This document shows positions 59,601 to 64,000 of a stretch of 64,000 nucleotides of DNA, one piece after another. The DNA lies in the NCBI RefSeq assembly GCF_023065955.2, contig NW_026622874.1:81304917-81368916 (forward strand). Reading direction: 5' to 3'. The position numbers were made by a program, and so were the translations under genes. The notes beneath the pieces were generated by a model. That model did not search any database, was not told where the DNA came from, and saw nothing but the letters and a program-made list of their open reading frames with translations. How positions within the stretch are numbered: position 1 is the stretch's first letter; every line of letters starts with the position of its first letter. The stretch is from Ursus arctos (taxonomy: Eukaryota > Chordata > Mammalia > Carnivora > Ursidae).

Positions 59601-62600
59601 AGGTCGAAATATTATATAAAATAAGATTCAGAAAGACGTAATATATATAATACTATATAGTATACTATCATCACGTGCTATATACTGAAGTGTAATATGT
59701 ACTATATATAGAATGTAAGCTATACTGTATTGTATATACTATAACAATATACTATATAAAACAAGACAGTAGGATTTAATTGCTGTTAATATCTAACAAT
59801 TATCCACTTTACATAACTTACCATTAAGAAATTATGTTGGTAACTAAGTTTCTAAATGATTTCTTAAACACCCAATTAAACATACTGAGTATTTCAGAAA
59901 GAAGAGTACGGTCAAGTTACAAGGCCACAAGGAGAAGGTTATCTGCTTTTAACATTCTAGAAAATACTAATGTAATTGGAAACCAGACATCTTATAGAAA
60001 CCTGAAACCAAAAATACGACTATCGATGGCACAGCATTGCTATCAACGACTATTAATGGCAATGCTATAACACAGGCATACAAAAGATCTACTTTAATGG
60101 CCTATTTTTCCTAGTGTGAAAGTTTAAAGCAAAGGATGTGAGTTGAATGAAGACTCTTTTTATTCAAGGTTGTAGAAAGTAGCATAAGAGTTTTCACTAA
60201 ATCATCTTTGCTTGGAGTCAGAAGAACAGGGAGGAACAATCCAGAAAGATTCTTAAAGTTAAGTCTTAAAAAATTTTTAAGTATCCCAGAATGGTAAAAT
60301 TTGAAAAATATGAATAAATTTACTTTCCTTGGTTAACATCTGTCAGGCACTGAGATTTCTCTTCGGGGCGTAAGAGGTTAACAAGTACAATTCTTCCTAC
60401 AGATAAAGAATTACATAGTGGTAACTCTACTCATTTATGATTGATAGATATGACTTATTTTTTACCTGACCAAGTAACAAATGCACATAATTTTACTTCG
60501 GAATTAGGCAGATCTGGAATCCCAGTAGCAAAAATAATTTTCTTCTCTTGCTGAATCTTCTGAATCCATTTACAGAACTGAGATAAGCAAATCCTCAGAG
60601 GGACTCCTTCATCAACCTGAGCCTGAGTAAAGTCACAAAATCTGAATTCAACAATCGAATTCCATAATTATTGAACACATCATTAGCACATAATTAGGCA
60701 CTATAGGGGGATATAAAAAAGAAGAGGTTCTGGGTGCCTGCGTGGCTCAGTTGGTTAAGCATCTGCCTTTGGCACAGATCATGAGCCCAGAGTCCTGGGA
60801 TCACGTCCCGCATCCAGCTCCCCACTCAGTGGGGAGTCTGCTTCTCCCTCTGCCCCTCCCCCCACTCGTACACACGCTTTTTCTCTCGCAAAAATAAATA
60901 AAACCTTTTTTAAAAATTTACAAAAAAAATATACTAATTAAATCCTGACTGACAGAAATTTGATGTCACTTAATTTCCATGAAGTAAGTTTGACATTCAT
61001 TTTTACAACACTATTTTATCTAATTTTTAAAGATTCCAACAGAGTGCTGGAGGGAACATTATTTCTAGCAGTACACAAATCTAATTCCAAATGGTATATA
61101 CTTTTTATTTTCTTTTAAAAACTGATTTCTGAATTTTAATATTTGCATCATACTTTCTTGGGTTTTGTTTGGGGGGGGGCAGGGTGAGAAGAGAGGTAGG
61201 GAAAAGAGAAGGGCATACCTGTTTTATGCCTGTGAGTTCCATGCAAAATTCAGAAAGAATTGGATGTTCTTGAGGCTGAACGTAAGCATGGAACTCAGAT
61301 TCAATCTCTCCAGTTGATGTGTTCAGCAATACTGCTGGAAATTCAACTACATGAAAGAATTATCAATTGACACTTAAATACAAAATTGTTAAATTAATGC
61401 TGTAATCACTCTAAACATATTTCGCCATCAGATAGCATTATTAAACAATCATTATTTCAGTAAAAGCTTATTAAAATGACCAAAGCAGTGTGATATAAGT
61501 TATAATAAAATTATGCCAAAGAATAAGCCAGAATATTAAAGTTATCAGTATTTCTACTTAAAACTCTTGAATATATTTCCATAATTAAATATGAAGACCA
61601 TATGGAAGTTAAAATATACTCCTTTTTGCAAAGGTATTTTTTCAGTTCCTATGCAATCGAGATTTTGTATGGAATTCTAAGATAATTATTTTATATGATA
61701 CTTTTAGATATTAGGTTTTTGTTCTTTTTTTGTCGAGTCAGGTTTTACAGTAAACTACCAATTCACAGGGCATCTTGTTTTCTTTAAACTAATTGTTGAC
61801 TATTAAAGTGACTCCTCCAGGGCTGGCTTTGGCCACTAGAAGTCCAGACTTACTTATTTCTTGGCTCTGGTGGCGTTTCCCATCATTCCAACATGTGGAC
61901 TCAAAATCAATGACAATTAAGTAGTCAAAGAACTGCTCTGCAAAAACAAAGGGTATCCTTATGCTTTATCAATGTTAAAAGTGCAAGGATACAAAATGTA
62001 AAGAAATGAAGCACACTACTTACTGGATTTGCTTCTTCCTAGATTTCCATTTGCTGGTGCAACTGACTTTCTTCTAATTAATCCAAGCTGCCTAAAAATG
62101 TAAAACAACCCAATATGTTCAACAAACTCAGTCACACTCCTGTTGGAATATGCTAACAAACTAATGGTATAACCCTCATTATTAATGTATTAATGTGAGT
62201 GACAGGAAATTGAACTAGGCTTTGAGAGCTGAAGACCTTGGTTCTTATATGGACTGCCACCCTCTCTTAATAGTCATTTCACCTGCCTCAAAGTTCATAT
62301 TTGCAAACTTAGACTAATTCCTTCTGCTTTCCTTATTTTACAGTAAATACTGAGGAACTTGAGTGATTGCAGAGGTAAAGATGTATTGAAAAGCTTATTT
62401 TCTGCCTTTGCATTTTTCAAGCCCTTGCTACGTGCACAGCCCAGTTCTGAGGAGATACGGCTGATCCAGTCTTCCAGGAGCTCAAAATACGGCTGGGTAA
62501 AGAAACTAGACATCCATGGCAAACCACTGTAAAGTAATATATGACAAAGGATCCGCAAAGGCAATAGTTGAGTTCATAGAAAGGGATGAGCCTAATGAGG

Positions 62601-63390
62601 TGTTAAGTAAGACAACTATGAGGTACAGGTCCTAGAGGAACAGGTGGAGTTTAAGCAGACACTTCCTGTTGTCGTTTTTTGTTTAAAACGTGATGGGAAG
62701 TGCAAGGAGTTGGGAATAATTGCGAATATTTATTTGATTTCTTACTAAATAGCAGGCACTGAACTCTGGTGATCTCACTTAATCCTCAACACTGTACGAG
62801 ATAATCACTTTTGCTACTTCTATATTATGGATGAGATAACGAATTCAGTAATTTGCGAAAGAACACAGATTTGGTATGTGAAACCCAACTCTGAAGCCAA
62901 TGCTATTTACGAATACATTACAACAGTGCTTCTAGAAATCAGAAATGTGCACAGCGTGACCAGGAATCAGGGAGAAGGACACAATAAATAACATTACTAA
63001 TTAAACGGATCACTAGGAAGTGGTGGCGTGTACAGCTTGACGGGTGAGGTGGGGGCTGCCTGAAACCTCGGAACGGCCTACGAGGTGCTGTCATGCCCAG
63101 TTCGTTTCCCGAGGCCTAGAACTGGCTGACAGTGGCTCAAGGCCACACAGCCCGAACCCCGGTTCTGCCACCCTCGCGCAGAAAACTGCCTGAGGCTCGA
63201 GATCGAGATCCAAGCAGAGACCTTTCAGTCCGGCCACACAGTGCACGTCGGAGACGCCGGGGCCGCAGAGAATGAAGGCTGACACCGTGGATGCCCACTG
63301 CCCAGACTTATCGGGGGCGCCAGCACCCGACCAGGAGCCACCCCCAGCCCAGAAACCCCTCGCGTACCGCGCAAGCTTCTTGGTCGCCAT
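56685..63390 (-). CDS. ERI2: ERI2, DEDDh 3'-5' exonuclease with C-terminal zinc finger
   Basis: Nine coding exons on the minus strand with GT/AG borders: 63,368-63,390; 62,024-62,091; 61,854-61,937; 61,219-61,346; 60,466-60,622; 59,424-59,524; 59,083-59,164; 58,210-58,298; 56,685-58,004. Phases agree and give 683 residues (human long form 691 from memory). The start MATKKLA lies in a CpG island. Exonuclease motifs: YLIVIDFESTCW (catalytic D and E), FVTWSDWDLGV (second D), and GREHSGLDDSRNTALL (H and last D of DEDDh). The last exon holds a long, Ser-rich, probably disordered region, then a GRF-type zinc finger (PPLCKCGRRSKRLVV ... GKVFYCCPVGKYQ ... KCCGYFKWEQ). The family degrades RNA 3' ends; the exact substrate of ERI2 is less settled than for ERI1. 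The whole frame is intact. A four-codon tandem repeat (TKRS) is present near 57,168. Confidence 0.95.
58761..58954 (-). repeat. CAN-SINE, reversed, young subfamily
   Basis: Full body with 'gaagcaggctcatagcggag' and reversed head 'gtgccacccaggcgcccc'. Flanks share an aggaa(c/t)tttt duplication. It lies in an ERI2 intron. Confidence 0.94.
59635..59765. repeat. TATA-rich low-complexity tract
   Basis: Irregular tata/actata units in an ERI2 intron, able to fold back on themselves. Confidence 0.75.
60731..60918 (+). repeat. CAN-SINE, forward
   Basis: Head 'gggtgcctgcgtggctcagt', body, then 'aaaaataaataaaacc' and a tail. It lies in an ERI2 intron. Confidence 0.9.
62690..62930 (-). repeat. MIR, reversed, worn
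   Basis: 'gtgatctcacttaatcctca' and 'acccaactctgaagcc' resemble reversed MIR. It lies in ERI2 intron 1. Confidence 0.5.
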
Positions 63391-63900
63391 TCCCGGGACT
63401 CCTTACTCCTCCCAGCCCAACTGCCGGAAGTCGTTGAACTCGCACTTCCGGTCTGTTCAAACGCCTGGCGCGTCTGGGGAGACGGCTGCGGCGGCGGCTC
63501 TGGCTGTGATTGAGGCGGCGGCGGCTGCGGCCTCTGCTGCCTGCCCGGCTTCTCTTCGGTGTTTTCGGGGATCGGGGGGCGCGGGGAGTGTTTTTTGGCA
63601 GGGAAGTCGCTTGGCAGCAACTTTTCCCCTCTTTTTCAACGGGCGGAGGCGCGTGTGCGCCGTTGGGAAACCGTTTCGAATCCGGCCTCCGGCGCGGACG
63701 GTAAAACCGTTGGTCTCGTTGCGGTTTTCTCCGCCGCGGAACAGGGAGGATCGTTGGCGCCCTCGCTTTTCCGGGAGGGTCGGGAGGGTTGGGAGAGTTG
63801 GGAGGGCTCCATACACTGAATTGAGGCGAGGATCTGAGGGAGGCTGTAGGCTATTGAAGCCCCACCTTCTCCCCCGTCAGGAGGCGGCGTTTCCTCAACT
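63020..63900. promoter_or_regulatory. CpG-island divergent promoter, ERI2 / REXO5
   Basis: Dense CpG and GC-rich tract between the ERI2 start (63,390, minus) and the REXO5 start (63,926, plus), 535 bases apart. No TATA box is seen, and GGCGG-type runs are common at 63,490-63,530. A possible REXO5 leader-exon donor is ggacg|gtaaaa at about 63,700. A strong acceptor (ctttctccag) ends at 63,919. Confidence 0.8.
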
Positions 63901-63925
63901 CACGCCGGTCTTTCTCCAGAGGCTC

Positions 63926-64000
63926 ATGGATCCTGAGAGGGAGAGGACAGGGAGGCACCTCAAGAAGGGCAGGAAGAGGAGGAGGGCCCCGAACGCGCTG
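63926..64000 (+). CDS. REXO5: REXO5, RNA exonuclease, N-terminus only
   Basis: The 25 codons to the window edge read MDPERERTGRHLKKG and continue with basic residues (RKRRRAPNAL). This aligns with the remembered human REXO5 (LOC81691/NEF-sp) start MEPEREGTERHPRK. The position next to ERI2 on the opposite strand fits human gene order. REXO5 is a nucleolar 3'-5' RNA exonuclease with a DEDDh domain and RNA-recognition motifs; none of those domains fall in this window. The basic N-terminus would suit nuclear/nucleolar targeting. Confidence 0.88.
   Translation, partial: MDPERERTGRHLKKGRKRRRAPNAL

Noticed and set aside
63091..63819. Several long minus- and plus-strand frames rich in Pro, Ala and Arg
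   Set aside because: CpG-island composition keeps frames open by chance. Only the first codons of ERI2 (63,368-63,390) are real coding here.
1..64000. tRNA genes, CRISPR arrays or bacterial-type operons
   Set aside because: tRNA-like boxes here all belong to CAN-SINE or MIR heads. Direct repeats are dispersed retroposons and simple repeats with no regular spacing.

Overview
The window is nuclear DNA from a carnivoran mammal. It contains about 26 tRNA-derived CAN-SINEs whose heads carry the typical carnivore phrase around 'gcctgggtggctcag'. About 6.5 kb of carnivore-type L1 is also present. The younger CAN-SINE subfamily and the L1 3' ends resemble those of arctoid caniforms (bear, seal and relatives); that narrower placement is inferred from remembered consensus sequences. 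The genes are intron-split and vertebrate in style, and their order THUMPD1(-) / ACSM3(+) / ERI2(-) / REXO5(+) matches human 16p12.

Layout. 0-3 kb: a decayed BED-finger/hAT transposase-like pseudogene (minus strand), cut by two CAN-SINEs. 3.0-7.7 kb: THUMPD1, four coding exons, intact, with a CpG-island promoter at about 7.4-8.0 kb. 8-34 kb: no coding gene. This stretch holds SINEs, MIR, MER20, MER58, MER5, a solo LTR, and a nested L1-in-L1 block at 19.3-28.2 kb. A weak candidate for an untranslated ACSM3 leader exon lies near 29.2 kb. 34.5-55.6 kb: ACSM3, 13 coding exons, all with GT/AG borders. Its tenth exon (numbered with one leader exon) is one base short of the coding length, so as written the frame stops at codon 409. 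55.6-56.7 kb: tail-to-tail gap with poly(A) signals from both directions. 56.7-63.4 kb: ERI2, nine coding exons, intact, 683 residues. 63.0-63.9 kb: a CpG-rich divergent promoter shared by ERI2 and REXO5. 63,926-64,000: the first 25 codons of REXO5, cut by the window edge.

How the genes relate. THUMPD1 is the tRNA-binding partner of the NAT10 cytidine acetyltransferase. ACSM3 is a mitochondrial medium-chain acyl-CoA synthetase. ERI2 and REXO5 are both DEDDh-type 3'-5' exonucleases that start back to back. I see no bacterial-style system, CRISPR array or new gene cluster. The points most worth checking are the ACSM3 frameshift, the BED-hAT relic and the well-dated nested insertions. All exon borders were read by eye from splice sites and remembered human protein sequence; no alignment was run.
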